A stretch of DNA of 64,000 nt from positions 788,059 to 852,058 of the forward strand of contig MNCI01001065.1 of the NCBI GenBank assembly GCA_015680685.1. Direction: 5' to 3'. This DNA is from Gnetum montanum (Eukaryota > Streptophyta > Gnetopsida > Gnetales > Gnetaceae). Position numbers and translations under genes: made by a program. Shown in pieces: positions 34,158 through 45,779 of this stretch. Each line of letters opens with the position of its first letter. Position 1 is the first letter of the stretch. The notes beneath the pieces are model-generated. The model saw nothing but the letters and a program-made list of their open reading frames with translations, made no database searches and had not been told where the DNA came from.

Positions 34158-34481
34158 TCAGTGCACCGTTGATATGAGCAAGTTAGCAACTATGCCGAGC
34201 TCCGCGAAAAAGCTATTCCAACTACAATCGCGTTTGTGGGGATTCAATAGTTGACACACAGCCATGGCGGACGCGGAAGATGTGGAGAAGACGGCAGCAA
34301 AGTAGCGGCAGGGTTTGGGTGACATCAGCAACAAACCAATGACAGTAATCGCGACCTTGGGCCAATCCGATACAGAGCGGTGGCAGAGAAATAACGGACG
34401 GAGCAGTTCGGTAGCGATGGCACACAAATCGCGGGAGGGAGCGCGCACAGAAGGAGCAAGCAAAGCAACGCGGTTAACCAC
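34158..34481. other. GC-rich island in the LTR of E with open frames on both strands
   Basis: Within an AT-rich LTR this block is GC-rich. A 107-codon minus-strand frame is open here and in the second copy (41263-41586). A plus-strand frame starting MADAEDVEK is open for 86 codons in the second copy (41369-41629) but carries a TAG here. I recognise no family. It could be a captured host gene end or simply regulatory GC-rich DNA. Confidence 0.4.
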
Positions 34482-34905
34482 ATTACAAAAAATTTACATT
34501 TGCAATATATTCACCCTCCCATAAAGTTAACGTATTCACTATCCTATGAAGTTAATTTTATAACTTATTATATTTCTAAAAAACAACAACAAAAACGTAG
34601 CCTCAAAGATAATATTGATAATCAGCGCGAGTTTATTATCATTAGAAGAAAATGCTGAAAGAAGATTAAAGAATGAATGTTCGCTTTGTCAAATATGATA
34701 TTTGCATTGTCAACTGAATATGGAGGCAACAGAAACTTATCCAAAGCTTATGAAGATGGATGATGAAATGAGCAACAACTCCATGGTTACTATCTTTACT
34801 ACTATGATATAAATAAAATATTTTATGATTTAAAAAATGATGAAAAGCCAGTTATGAAATATTTTTGTAACATCCTATAAAAGGAGACATTTGGCTATTA
34901 TTCCT

Positions 34906-34906
34906 N
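34906..34906. other. Single N that hides missing sequence
   Basis: The 3' LTR of E has about 200 extra bases (about 42013-42213) at precisely this point. The N is therefore probably an unresolved join and not one unknown base. Confidence 0.7.
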
Positions 34907-34975
34907 TGGTGAGATATTTTTAAAATTGTAAATTCCCTACCTACCTTGGAATCCTATAAATAGACTTCAAGGGTC

Positions 34976-35065
34976 AAGAAGGAAAAGAAAGGGGGAAAGA
35001 AAAGTGGAAGCATCATCATCAAGAAGGAAAAGAAAGGGGGAAAGAAAAGTGGAAGCATCATCATC
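34976..35065. repeat. 45-bp tandem duplication in LTR1 of E
   Basis: Two identical copies (34976-35020 and 35021-35065) of a purine-rich unit ending GCATCATCATC. The 3' LTR has a single copy near 42288-42328. Confidence 0.9.
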
Positions 35066-36216
35066 ACACTTGGAAGATTTGTAAAGAAGATTGTTTGCAA
35101 GATGGCTTGCTAGAATAAAGATTTCAGCCTCTTTGTCATGGTCCTGTGAGTTATGCATTTCATTTTTGTTTTGTTTTAATTGCTTAGCTAGTGGTTTAGG
35201 TAGTATCATTCTTGGCAAGTAATTTTGGGATTTTTAGATTGCTCTTATTGTTCTTGTTGCCCAATAGGAATTTCTGTTAAAATTTTGCCATAGAAGCGCT
35301 TGTGTTCAAAAAGCCTTGAGAGCATTTTAGTAGTAAATTTCGTTATTGTGCAACGTTTGGGAACTGCTATTGGATTGTTGGAAGAGAGCCTCTGTTTGTA
35401 GTCACGCCGTGGAACAATTTGGTAGTCGAGAGGGTTCAGAAAATCTTTGGTATTTTGATGGGACCAGAATAGCTTCTTTTTATCTTTAGAGTGATTTTCC
35501 GTGTTATTTCAATCAGAAATTGTCAAGTCTTTTAAAGGTTCTGTTTAAATGCAATCGTTGACATCTACTGTCTAGCCAAAATGGAGTCTCGTACATGGTA
35601 GTTTACGCAGCAATTTTTGGTAGTACAGTAGGATTGTCTTGAAGATATTGCTTGTTTGAGTCTTGGAAGTTTGAACAATTCATAGATATTGAATTTGGAA
35701 TAGCTTTATTGCGAAGTGTTTACTCGTGTCATTTTACCTTGTTTAAATATTTGAGGTCCACACAAATCTGCTTTCTTTTCTTTCTGTCTATTTCCTTTGA
35801 ATCTTGCTCTATTTCTAGTTTTCTTGTGGAACTATATATCTCTCTCTGGGGAAAATTAGGAGTAGATTTGCGGAGTTGTGCTCAAATGTTTATGCAAAAT
35901 TTTACTTGTTACAAGCAGGTATTATAGGGACCGCATAGACTAGGTAGTTTGAACAAAATAGGAAACTCTCAATAACTCACAGTACTTGATAAAGTTGGCT
36001 GAATCTCTTAAAGTAAGTCATTTGTATTTCACACACACGCAATCGTTACATTGCACACAACCGCACGCCGCAACAGCACACACACATACTCACATTAACT
36101 ACTGAGTTATTTGGAGGTATCTGGGCCTTGGTGTTGCCAGAGACCAGCAGGCACCTAAATCCTGTTCGAGGACACTCGTTGGCGGTCGCGTCCCAAACGG
36201 TCGCCAACAGTTCTTT

Positions 36217-36233
36217 TGGCGCTAGAAGGAGGG
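36217..36233 (+). other. Primer-binding site of element E
   Basis: TGGCGCTAGAAGGAGGG lies seven bases after the LTR edge. F uses the nearly identical TGGCGCTAGAGGGAGGG. The site ends in the CCA-complement expected of a tRNA primer. I cannot name the tRNA with certainty; Tat/Ogre elements are reported to use tRNA-Arg. Confidence 0.75.
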
Positions 36234-36326
36234 CTGAAAATTAAGCCTCTAGGTTCATAAGCCTTATACTTTTAGTACATCAACAATTATTTGTAAGGCT
36301 TAAGAATTAGATACTATTTTCAGTTC

Positions 36327-39300
36327 ATGACCAAGAAATTTCATAGTTTGGAAAGTTTCAAAGTTTCAAAAGATATTCTAGATTCTAAGACTGATTCTTC
36401 ATCAGAAGAAGAACAAAAGAAAGTTTCTGAATTGGGAACAAGTAGTGGAGTGAAAACTAGAAGATCAAGAAGATCACCCATTATCTCTGGTTTATCAATT
36501 CGTAAGAGAAGATCTAGAAAGTCTAAGAGTTCAACATTTCAAAGGAATAGGATGGCAAATCCTTGGCAAGGAGTTACACCATTAGGATTTCAAAATTACA
36601 ATGATATTCCTAAGGTAGTTTACAAATATTTGCCTGAGCCTTTTATTCCTGGAAAAGCTTATTTAGCTGAAGAATATATTCACATGTTTGAGTTAGCTTT
36701 AGCTCATGCAAATATTCAACATGAAGATCAAGCTTGTAGGTTGTTTGTATCAAATCTAAAGGATATGGCTCAGATTTGGTATTCAAACTTACCAAGTAAT
36801 AGTATTACAAGTTGGGATGACATGAAGAATCTTTTCTTAGCCCAGTTTGGTAATCAATTAGATCAACAACAACTATACTGTGGGCTGATACAAGCTAAGC
36901 AAGGAGTTAAAGAGTCAATTAGAGATTTCAACATTAAGTTTCAACGAATTTGTGGACTCTTTCAAAGGCAATATAGGCCATCAGAAGAAATGCTTAAGGA
37001 AACTTACCTTAAGGCTGTCAACCCCAACATTTCAATTTGGTTAAGGAGAACTCCAAACTTAACTACACTAAATGACTATTTTAGTGAAGCTATACAGTTA
37101 GAAAAATAGTTGAATCCTGAAGAAAATATTGCGATTCAAAAAAGAGAAGAAAGAGTTATGATTCCTATGCAAGATTTTGCTCAATTTAAAGCTTTACCAG
37201 GTCCATCTCATGTTAAGAAAGAGCAAGAACATGAAAGAGTAGGATCTGAAAAAGGACAATTAATGAGAGATATGTCTAACAAAATAGTGAAGCTTGAAAA
37301 AGCATTGGCAAGAGTTAATATCAAGGAAGAAAGGAAAAATAGAAAGCATAAACATCAAGACACTAAGTTAGTAGAAGATGAGGATGAAAGTGATCTTATT
37401 ATGTCCAACTTTCTTGATATTGAATCTGATAATGAGTTATCTAGTGTTCACTATGCAAGTAAATCTTCTAGCAATGGATCTAGTGATACTTCTTCTCTAT
37501 CAAGTTCTGAAGAAGATATGTCTTCAGATGAAGAATGTAATAACAATGAGGAAAATGGATATAGTCTTCGATCTAAGGAAAGACTAACTACTTCTAGACC
37601 CCCAAATGTTATTACTGATCCATCTACTAAGAGAAAAGCTTTTGAGCCAAGTAGAAAGGATAAGAATAAAGGTAAAGACAATCAAGTGGAGCAAAGCACT
37701 CCAAATCAGTCTTTTAATAAATGGATAAAGAGATCAAGCTTCATTGGTGATGGAGAATATGATTTGATAGAAGACCTTAAACATGTCAAAGCCAATATTA
37801 GCCTCTATCAGTTGCTTCAAATAGGAGATCAGCAAAGAAAGGCTTTAGAATTCATTAAAGGTAAAAGGAGAGCTAGAGAATCAGAGTTAAGTTATGTGTC
37901 TAACAATGATGAGAAATTGAAGACTTCATATGATAAGGAAGCTCCTCCTTTCCTTTTGACAATGAAATTAAAGGATAAATTCTTACACAATTGTTTGATT
38001 GATTCTGGAGCCACATCTATTATAATGCCATTGTCCATATGTAAGAAACTTGGTTTGATTCCTGAAAAATCAAATAGGAAGATTGTTCAAGTGGATAAAA
38101 GTAGAGTGAAGATTGTGGGTCAATTACCAAATATCCTATTGGAAATTGCTTCTGAACCTCGCATCAGAAGTAAAGTAACTATTCAAGTGGCAGACATACC
38201 AGATTCACATAGCCTCTTATTGAGTAGAAGTTGGAGTAAGAATTTCTCGGGTTACATATCAACAGATTATTCTCACATGTGGTTACCTTGGAAAGGAGAA
38301 CCAAATCAGATATACATCTATGGTGAACTTATGATGATAGATACCATTACTTCAAATGGAAGAAGTAAAATAGTAGAAAAAGGAGGTGTTGAAAACAAAA
38401 TTTGTACACTCCAAGAATGTTATAGTCCTGAAAAAGAACAATCAAAGCAAGAAGATAAATAGGAGTTATACTTTGACGGTTCATGTAATTCAAAAGGTGT
38501 AGGAGTTGGAATAGTTATATTCAAGAATGGTACACCTGAAATACTCAAGGCGATTCATTTATCTTTTCCTTGTACTAACAACAAGGCTGAGTATGAAGCT
38601 TTATGCATTGGTATGAGAATAGCTCTAGACAAAAAGATCAAAGAAATCACTATTAAAGGAGACTCAAGATTAGTCTGTGAACAAGTAAAAGGTAACTGTG
38701 TTGTAAAGAGCTCATTCTTAAGACCTTATAAGCAACTTGCTTGTAAGATGTTAGACCAGTTTCAATATTGCCAAATAGAGCATGTAAATAGAGCAGAGAA
38801 TCTTATGGCAGACTATTTGGCAAAAGCAGCTTCAACATTGGATATGCAAATATTAGAAGGTTACAAAGATGTCATGATTGAAGAAGAACATCAGCCATCC
38901 GTACCAGATAATATAAGGCATTTACAAGTATTTGAAGATGATGATCAAGTACTAAGATTTATGAAAAATAAACAAGAATTTGAGGGTCAAGTAATACCCG
39001 AAACGTCTTCAAATTCAAAAGCTAATTTCATTCCAAAGAGGATGATTGATTTAGAACATGAGTTCAAGAAAAATTTACTTACTGGAAAGGACATACAAAA
39101 CCCAAGTAGTCAAGCTTTTGTGGCAGTGAATTTTGGATTAAACAATGCACCGAAGATGTTAAATGTTACAAAGGAAAGTGATTCAAATTTCAAGCAAGAT
39201 TTGTTGTCATGCCTACGAGATAATTTGGACAATTTTGCTTGGTCTTATGATGATCTTAAAGCTTTTCGGCAAGATGTGATGACACATAAGATTCCTTTAA

Positions 39301-40972
39301 TGGAAGGTTGCAAAACAGTCAAGCAAAAACAAAGGAAATTTAATCCATCATTTGAACCAGCTATGGAAGCCGAAATCAAAAAGTTGTTGCAAGCACAAAT
39401 CATATATCCAGTACGATATTCGACATGGCTTGCTAATCTTGTCCCAGTAAGAAAGAAAAATGGTGATATACGACTCTGTGTAGACTTTAGAAATCTAAAT
39501 GATGCTTCAAAGAAAGATAAGTATCCACTTCCGAGAATTGATGAGATGCTTATTAAAGTCTCAGGTTGCCAAGTATATTCCTTCCTAGACGGTTTCTCAG
39601 GTTATAATCAAATCGTGGTAGATAAGAATGATAGATACAAAACATCATTTATCACTAAGTGGGGAACTTTCGCTTACCAAAGAATGCCATTCGGATTGTC
39701 AAATGCCGGAGCTACTTTTCAAAGAGCAATGGATTTAGCATTTAAGGATTTATTAGGCAAATTCGTGGTGGTTTATTTGGATGATATTACAGTATTTTCA
39801 AAGAAGAAAGAAGATCATATCGATCATCTTCAGCAAGTTTTCGACAGATGCCGTGAGTTTGGTATTTCATTAAATCCTAAGAAGTGTATCTTTGGGGTTA
39901 AATCTGGAAGTTTATTAGGCCATGTGATATGTCAAGAAGGGATTGCCATAGACAATTCCCGAATTCAAGCAGTACAAAATATTGAGCACCCCTCTAGTAA
40001 GAAATCTCTTAGATCATTCTTTGGGAAGATAAACTTTGTGAAGAAGTTCATCCCCGGGTTTACTGAAATTACCAAGCCTTTGATGCATATGCTTAAAAAG
40101 GACGTCCAAGTAGAGAAAACACCAGAGTCAGAAAGAGCGTTATCAGAAATCAAAAAGGCTATACAAGAGGCTCCATATTTGGTAAAGCCTAGACTTAAAG
40201 AAGATTTTTGGTTATACTCTTTTGCTTCAATTGACTCTGTCACTGCCATTCTTACACAAAAGGATAGTGAAGGTCAAGATGAACCAATTGGATTCTTTGG
40301 GTATCAATTGAAAGGTTCAGAGTTAAATTACTCAGACTTAGAGAAGCAAGTTTTCGCAGTCATCAAAGCACTTCAGCATTTTAAATATTATTTGGAAAGT
40401 TCATTAGTACACATTATGCTAATTGAACCTGCAGTCAAGCGATTCCTATCCCAAAATGAGATTGGCTTGAAAAGAGGAAAATGGCTTATAAAGTTGCAAA
40501 TTTTTAGATTTTCATTGGAAATATGTAAGACAATTAAGGGAATGGGACTAGCCAAGTTAATGACTAAAGAAAGAGAAGTTTACACACTTGACACCCATGA
40601 AGAGAATTGGTATGATGATATTCTCAAATTTCTTACTACAAGGAAAATCCCAAATAATTTAACTGCAGGTCAAAAAAGAGCTTTCTTCAAGAGAGTACGA
40701 AGATTTGTTATTAAAGATGGTATATTATATAGAAAGGATTTTCGGGGAGTTCTATTGGAATGTGTTCATAATGATAAAATTAGTTTCATTTTGGAACAAT
40801 TCCATGATCATTTGAATTTATTTTATGAATCCCCTAACTCAACTATGCAACATATACTTTGATACGGATATTACTGGCCTTCCATGTATCAAGACATTAG
40901 TTCAAAGATTCAAAAATGCTATAAATGTCAAGTTCATGGACGCAAAATTAAAAGGGCTAGAGCCCCTTTAAA
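36327..40972 (+). pseudogene. Gag-PR-aRNH-RT-gRNH polyprotein of element E, integrase truncated
   Basis: One frame of about 1,548 codons carries only three stops: TAG at 37107, TAG at 38460 and TGA at 40860. Residues counted from 36327: Gag about 100-260 (IPKVVYKYLPEPFIPG, IWYSNLPSNSITSWDDM); a charged Ser/Glu-rich linker; protease with IDSGA at about 558-562 and LLLSRSWSKNFSG; an archaeal-type RNase H at about 713-835 (YFDGS, NNKAEYEAL, KGDSRLV, MADYLAKAA: all four acidic catalytic residues present). RT follows with KKNGDIRLCVDFRNLN, FLDGFSGYNQI, MPFGLSNA and YLDD at about 1150. A gypsy RNase H at about 1290-1400 has lost the usual first Asp (FASIDSVTA) and the TDH motif. A zinc-binding segment ends the frame (FHDHLN...CYKC). 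The integrase core is deleted. It would be cytoplasmic, in particles. Confidence 0.9.
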
Positions 40973-43298
40973 ACCAAGAAAACACCAGAAATCACTCCAT
41001 ATTCTATTTGCAATTTCGTCAAACACTTGCCATGGAGGGTTTCTTTGTTCTGTTTTCATATTAAGCTTAATTACCTGGCCAAAGACTACAGAAAATGAAT
41101 AAAGCAGGGCCAGAAAGCAGCCGATTGCTACGCCTACGCCTTTGCCTGCAACTCCGGACAGTTATGAGCAAAAACTACAAAACAAAAATATGAATGCGCT
41201 GGACTTGGACGCTGTCCATGAATAGGGGCAAGACACCATTGCTGAAGGTTCTCAGATTCAAGTCAGTGCACCGTTGATATGAGCAAGTTAGTAACTATGC
41301 CGAGCTCCGCAAAAAAGCTGTTCCAACTGCAATCGCGTTTGTGGGGATTCAATAGTTGACACACAGCCATGGCAGACGCGGAAGACGTGGAGAAGGCAGC
41401 AGCAAAGCAGCGGCAGGGTTTGGGCAACATCAGCAACAAACCAACGGCAGTAATCGTGACCTTGGGCCAATCCGATACAGAGTGGTGGCAGAGAAATAAC
41501 GGACGGAGCAGTTCGGTAGCAGTGGCACACAAATCGCGGGAGGGAGCGCGCACAGAAGGAGCAAGCAAAGCAATGCAGTTAACCACGTTACAAAAAATTT
41601 ACATTTGCAATATATTCACCCTCCCATAAAGTTAACGTATTCGCTATCCTATGAAGTTAATTTTATAACTTATTATATTTCTAAAAAAACAACAACAAAA
41701 ACGTAGCCTCAAAGATAATATTGATAATCAGCGTGAGTTTATTATCATTAGAAGAAAATGCTGAAAGAAGATTAAAGAATGAATGTTCGCGTTGTCAAAT
41801 ATGATATTTGCATTGTCAACTGAATATGGAGGCAGCATAGACTTATCCAAAGCTTATGAAGATGGATGATGAAATGAGCAACAACTCCATGGTTACTATC
41901 TTTACTACTATGATATAAATAAAATATTTTATGATTTAAAAAATGATGAAAAGCCAGTTATGAAATATTTTTGTAACATCCTATAAAAGGAGACATTTGG
42001 CTATTATTCCTATGGAAGTTGTAACTTCCTTTGATAGTTACAATTATAATATTTTATCATGAAGACACTTGTCAACTGTAGCATTTTTATCTCTTTTATG
42101 GTTGAAACCACCTAAAATTATTGTAACTTACCTAACTTGTTGGGCAAGTAACCTCCTAACTTGTTGGCCAAGTAATCTCCTAATTGGTTAGTCCAATTAC
42201 TTGGGAGAAAAGTTCGGTGAGATATTTTTAAAATTGTAAATTCCCTACCTACCTTGGAATCCTATAAATAGACTTCAAGGGTCAAGAAGGAAAAGAAAGG
42301 GGGAAAGAAAAGTGGAAGCATCATCATCACACTTGGAAGATTTGTAAGAAGATGGCTTGCAAGATGATTTGCTAGAATAAAGATTTCAGCTTCTTTGTCA
42401 TGTTCCTATGAGTTATGCATTTCATTTTTTGTTTTGTTTAAATTGTCTAGCTAGTGGTTTAGATAGTATCATCCTTGGCAAGTAATTTTGGGATTTTTAG
42501 ATTGCTCTTACTATTCTTGTTGCCCGATAGAAATTTCTATTAACATTTTGCCATAGAAGCGCTTGTGTTTAAAAGCCTTAAGAGCATTTTAGTAGTAAAT
42601 TTCGTTATTGTGCAACGTTTGGGAACTGCTATTGGGTTGTTGAAAGAGAGCCTCTGTTTGTAGTCACGCCGTGGAACAATCTAGTAGTCAAGAGGGTTCA
42701 GAAAATCTTTGGTATTTTGATGGGACCAGAATAGCTTCTTTATCTTTAAAGTGATTTTCCATGTTATTTCAATCAGAAATTGTCAAGTATTTTAAAGGTT
42801 CTGTTTGAATGCAATCGTTGGCATCTATTGTCTAGTCAAAGTGGAGTCTCGTAAATGGTAGTTTACGCAACGATTTTTGGTAGCACAGTAGGATTGTCTT
42901 GAAGATATTGCTTGNNNNNNNNNNNNNNNNNNNNNNNNNNNNNNNNNNNNNNNNNNNNNNNNNNNNNNNNNNNNNNNNNNNNNNNNNNNNNNNNNNNNNN
43001 NNNNNNNNNNNNNNNNNNNNNNNNNNNNNNNNNNNNNNNNNNNNNNNNNNNNNNNNNNNNNNNNNNNNNNNNNNNNNNNNNNGGCTGAATCTCTTTAAAG
43101 TAAGTCATTTGTAGTTTACACGCAACGCAATTGTTACATTTCTCACAACCACACGCCACAACAGCACACACACATACTCACATTAACTACTGAGTTTATT
43201 TGGAGGTATCTGGGCCTTGGTGTAGCCAGAGACCAGCAAGCACCTAAATCCTATTCGAGGACACTCGTTGGCGGTCGCATCCCAAACGGTCGCCAACA
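40973..43298 (+). repeat. 3' LTR of element E, truncated at its 5' end
   Basis: It corresponds to LTR1 from 33868 onward. The junction with the pol frame carries ACCAAGAAAAC (40973-40983), also present in LTR1 at 33868-33878, so the deletion ran between short direct repeats. TATA-like boxes are at 41981 and 42262. Confidence 0.9.
42915..43082. other. Assembly gap (168 N) in the 3' LTR of E
   Basis: The matching part of LTR1 (35655-35996) is about 342 bases, so the gap is either shorter than the true sequence or covers a real deletion. Open frames drawn across it have no meaning. Confidence 0.95.
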
Positions 43299-43303
43299 GA
43301 TGC

Positions 43304-43695
43304 CTTGTAAAAAATCTTGCTCTGAAGTGCCGTTTCCATGCCATCTTTGGGATTGCATGCTAGGTGTACACATCAGTCATACATGCTGAGCGTACATGTG
43401 GGACGTGCACACTGGGCATATACGCCAGGGGTGTACGCTAGGCGTATATGCTAAGAGTATACGCTGGATATTGCATACTTGGTGAAAATCTAGTATCTTG
43501 AGCTCCAAAGTCACCATGTTTGGTACCAGATGTCGCCATGGTCATTTGCGGGTCCTAGGGAACCGTTTCTTGTTGAGTTCGACTCTGCTTAAAGCTGTCT
43601 GTGGGGCCCTCAAGCTTCAGTCATGCTAGGGAGCATCATGACTTAGCTCGATCCTTGTTGGAGAAGTACTAAGCTTAGAATTTTGTGGTGTTTCA
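43304..43695 (-). repeat. 3' LTR of element F, inner part
   Basis: It matches 49905-50273 and ends TGGTGTTTCA at 43695. On the minus strand it is preceded by a purine-rich tract (complement of 43696-43712, containing AAAGAGGGGCC), the likely polypurine tract of F. Confidence 0.85.
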
Positions 43696-45190
43696 TTGGC
43701 CCCTCTTTGTTGATGCTTGGAGGAATCAAACCGTGAAGCATCGACAAAGAAGTACAAAACACCACAAGCAACTTGATAGAGACATTGTTCTTTGGCACCT
43801 GGCCAGACGTCATCGTACCATGTTTAGTAGTACATAGGATTGGGGAAATGAAATTTGTATTGGATAGGGAAATGGGAACTGTAGGGATTGGTAACTGATC
43901 AAGGGCTTGATGATGTCCGTGTATGTGTGTGGGTCATGCTTATCTTTGTCCATAGCTATTGTTTAGCCAGTTTTTAGAAGATATGGGATCGAAACATGAT
44001 GTGTACGTCCTTTGGCAGCACAAGACTCTTGTTTGGTGTTTAAGAGGACTTGTTGGCACAACCAAAGCCACGTGATGATGTGTTGCATTCTTTGGAGGAA
44101 CAGGGTCTTTGTTTGGTGTTTAGAGGGAACCTGTTGGCGGAGAGCCAAAGCCATGCAATGAGATGTTACCTGATTGTTTAAGACATGAGCGTTTGCTTTT
44201 AAGGAAACTACCTTCCCACCAAGGGCTTATATGGGAAGGGCCACGTTTTTTTTTGTGTTTTGTCTCTCTTTTTTTATTTTTTTTGTCTCTTTGTTTTTTG
44301 AAAAGAGCTTTCTTTCAATTTTGTGCTCATGCTCATGTGCCATATTGTGTGTTGTAGTTACTTGAGAGTGTTGCAGCGTGTAACAGTGTGCTCAAAGTTT
44401 TGTGGTGTACTGGGTGTATCTGGGAACTGTAACTGGGTAGGAAAGGGAATAAGAGTGTTGGGGAAATGGAGAATGTATTGGGAACTGGGAATGTACTTTT
44501 GAACAGATTGATTAACCTGGTTGCATGCGTTAGAAACAATGTGACACCTTGTCACCGTGATGAAGTGTATCCGTATACGAGCACCACTGGGTGTCATCCT
44601 GCAAACACAACTCCAAGAAGACAAGAAAACCACAAGTAAATGAGGTAGTGAACACTTCAGGCATGAATGTGACTGATGCAAATGGAAGCACCATGTGAAA
44701 CTTAAGGTAAACAAAATGAGCAGCAATAGTGTTGTCAGAGCCGGTGTGATGAATGATGCAGTAGGCATTGATAAAGAATTGATCTGGCCAGTTTACAGTC
44801 TTAGAATTACAACAGCAGATGAATATGCTAGAAATGATCTGGCCAGTTTATAGTCTTAGCAGACTGTTGTGGGCTAGTTTTATGTCATAACCCGTTGGAC
44901 GTTGCCAGTTTATTGTCTTAGCAGATTGTTGTCGGGCCATGAGAGAACATGTAAGCTAATACATTACAAACTAAGGTGACGTATGCACAACGAACAAAGG
45001 TGAAGAGTGGATGGAGATCAGACGTGTCTTTGGCCATAGGGAAGTCTTGATTATGCGGTTGTTTCTTAGTCGGACATGGTCTAGGAGGCGTGCTAGTTTG
45101 CTTTGGGGGGCTTTCAATTTTTGCCCCTTGTTCGGGCATCTTAGCTCTAGGTGTTGTGTTTGTTGTTGTGGGTGTTGCTTCAAGAGGCTC
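43696..45190 (-). other. Non-coding 3' interior of element F
   Basis: Here RT, RNase H and integrase would be expected, but no frame with their motifs is present. An imperfect direct duplication with a period near 79-84 lies at 43998-44168 (both copies hold 'cttgtttggtgtttaga'-like sequence). At 44788-44935 a motif reading (minus strand) GCTAAGAC(T)ATAAACTGGCC occurs three times. It matches the SAKTxNW-coding repeat of the gag tail. Confidence 0.65.
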
Positions 45191-45574
45191 CTATTTCAAG
45201 AACTTTGACATGTCTATGTTGTGGTCAGCTTGAAAGGAAGTGTTGCCGCCATGTATAATGAATTGTCCAGCTTCGTATGGAAGGTAGATTTCTTGATGTA
45301 TCGGTGAGAAAATGGCTCGTTGTTGTGCTAGCCAAGGTCTACCAAGAATCATGTTGAAACTAGGCATCTCTTCTATGACAGTGAATTCCGTGTTGGTGGG
45401 GAATTGTTCTCCTGCCACAAAGGCTAAGTTGATTGTGCCCTTAACTATGACACATGATCCATTGAAAGATTTTAAACATGTGGTTTCTGTTGGCATGATC
45501 TCATCTGCCATGCCTAGTTTGTTGATGACGGAGTATAGAACTACATTTGTTGCCACACTGTCATCAACGTGCAC
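45191..45574 (-). pseudogene. Aspartic protease of element F
   Basis: This 127-codon frame contains VDDSVATNVVLYSVINKLG near its start, SFNGSCVIVKGTINL in the middle, and FNMILGRPWLAQQRAIFSPIHQ. The last has the ILGRPWL signature of plant Ty3/gypsy proteases. The usual D-D/T-G-S is D-D-S-V here, so the active-site Gly is not visible. The reading frame differs by one base from gag. It is the last recognisable domain before the 3' LTR. In relatives the RT would follow directly. Confidence 0.75.
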
Positions 45575-45779
45575 TCTGCAAATGGTACATTGCCTGACAC
45601 ATACACTAATTGATAATGGAGCTATTGTGACTTCTCCTCATTCAGGGTTACGTTTAATTGCATCATCACGAAAGGCTAAGGTATTTGAACCAAATCCTTG
45701 TGGTGTGTGTTGTGATCGTTACATGGATGGATTCCATGTTAGCAGGGATGTCCTCTGTAACAGGAATGGATGCTAACAT

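Larger units (their letters stand above)
33197..36209 (+). repeat. 5' LTR of element E
   Basis: The terminal inverted repeat is TGTTGGC...GCCAACA. Two TATA-like boxes are present: CTATAAAAGG at 34874 and CTATAAATAG at 34954. Compared with the 3' LTR, about 200 bases are missing at the single N (34906), and a 45-bp segment is duplicated (34976-35065). Confidence 0.9.
33197..43298 (+). mobile_element. Element E: Tat-like Ty3/gypsy retrotransposon with archaeal-type RNase H before RT, integrase deleted
   Basis: It begins TGTTGGCAC (33197), ends CGCCAACA (43298), and is flanked by GATGT and GATGC (43299-43303). The uninterrupted target is visible in the other LTR of F near 49900 (GTTGATGTCTTGTAC). 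LTR1 is 33197-36209. One frame from 36327 to about 40972 encodes the polyprotein. The 3' LTR lacks its first 676 bases and starts at 40973, where the integrase zinc region stops. The LTRs differ little by eye, so E is the youngest insertion in this cluster. The assembly has an N at 34906 and a run of N at 42915-43082. Confidence 0.92.

Noticed and set aside
42863-43171. ORFs crossing the run of N
   Set aside because: They are open only because N codons are not stops; the sequence is an assembly gap.
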